Of a stretch of DNA of 64,000 nucleotides, positions 63,828 through 64,000 are shown one piece after another. The position numbers were made by a program, and so were the translations under genes. Location of the stretch: assembly GCA_949752795.1 (NCBI GenBank), contig OX457071.1:27326800-27390799 (forward strand), read 5' to 3'. How positions within the stretch are numbered: position 1 is the stretch's first letter; each line of letters opens with the position of its first letter. Origin of the DNA: Hyperoodon ampullatus (taxonomy: Eukaryota; Chordata; Mammalia; Artiodactyla; Ziphiidae). The notes under the pieces were generated by a model. The model saw nothing but the letters and a program-made list of their open reading frames with translations. It was not told the origin of the DNA and ran no database searches.

Positions 63828-64000
63828 TTTAGTCCAGGAGTCAGCAAACTATGGTCCTCAGGCTAAATTCAGCCTGTAGCCTTGTTATATAAGTAAAGTT
63901 TTATTGGAACACAGCCATGCCCATTCCTTTACGATGTATTATCAATGGTTGCTAGTTGACTAGTTAAAATAGAGACTGTTTTGGTCCCCCAAACCTGAAA
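63828..64000 (+). repeat. hAT-Charlie-type DNA transposon fragment, cut by window edge
   Basis: 'ccaggagtcagcaaactatg' then 'gtcctcaggctaaattcagcc', and 'agttttattggaacacagcc' then 'atgcccattcctttacg', are the familiar terminal and internal parts of a MER58/Charlie-like non-autonomous element. The exact family is unsure. Confidence 0.65.

Larger units (their letters stand above)
27743..64000 (-). other. SCEL: SCEL gene, 3' portion (introns and exons; 5' part off the right edge)
   Basis: Sciellin is a cytoplasmic precursor of the cornified envelope in stratified epithelia, cross-linked by transglutaminase, with about 16 tandem ~20-residue repeats and a C-terminal LIM domain. Here six repeat exons, two linker exons and both LIM exons occur in the correct order on the minus strand. 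All repeat and linker exons begin with one and end with two codon nucleotides, so they are interchangeable without breaking frame. Intron sizes run from 104 bp to about 14.7 kb; the longest contains a full-length L1. No disabling change was found between 62.2 kb and the end of the LIM domain, so the gene appears intact here. Nothing resembling a further exon was found between 62.2 and 64.0 kb. Confidence 0.9.

Overview
The window is vertebrate nuclear DNA from a cetartiodactyl, most probably a cetacean. At least eight tRNA-derived SINEs of the CHR type are present, most of them the shorter ~210-bp form typical of whales and dolphins and several with clean target-site duplications. No ruminant Bov-A2/BovB or pig PRE-1 elements were recognised. 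The remainder is ordinary mammalian sequence: a CpG-island promoter, short exons in long introns, L1, L2, MIR, hAT-Charlie and LTR remnants.

Two protein genes are seen, both on the minus strand. At the left edge (658-1271) is coding exon 1 of SLAIN1, which encodes a microtubule plus-end protein. It has a CpG island (about 545-1800) and a CCAAT/E2F/ETS/GC-box promoter; the gene continues off the left end. From the right edge to about 27.7 kb lies the 3' part of SCEL (sciellin), a cornified-envelope precursor of stratified epithelia. I can place six sciellin-repeat exons (62168-62218, 61160-61219, 57375-57434, 57169-57228, 56971-57027, 42179-42241), two linker exons (35920-35991, 34027-34101), two LIM exons (30205-30313, 28077-28179) and a tentative last exon (27743-27972). 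Splice sites and phase are intact from 62.2 kb to the end of the LIM domain. The order SCEL then SLAIN1 in the same orientation matches the human chromosome 13q22 arrangement as I remember it.

The ~26 kb between the genes (1.8-27.7 kb) holds no recognised gene. It contains an antisense L1/HAL1-like tract (8.8-10.7 kb), nested SINEs (10.7-11.1 kb), an isolated GC-rich segment (11.28-11.74 kb), a solo-LTR-like block (14.9-15.6 kb), an old antisense L1 (18.9-22.2 kb) and mostly unique AT-rich DNA from 22.2 to 27.7 kb. SCEL introns carry a complete-length but dead L1 (43620-49644) with 14-bp target-site duplications, several other L1 3' ends, and CHR SINEs in both orientations.

The most useful leads are a phase-compatible 93-nt candidate cassette exon of SCEL (36957-37049) lying between inverted SINEs, a terminal SCEL exon whose open frame runs past its own AATAAA signal, a (TA)n tract in the branch-point region of one SCEL exon, and tandem duplications of 92, 52 and 31 bp. 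I found no convincing new biological system. Human sciellin and SLAIN1 comparisons are from memory and approximate.
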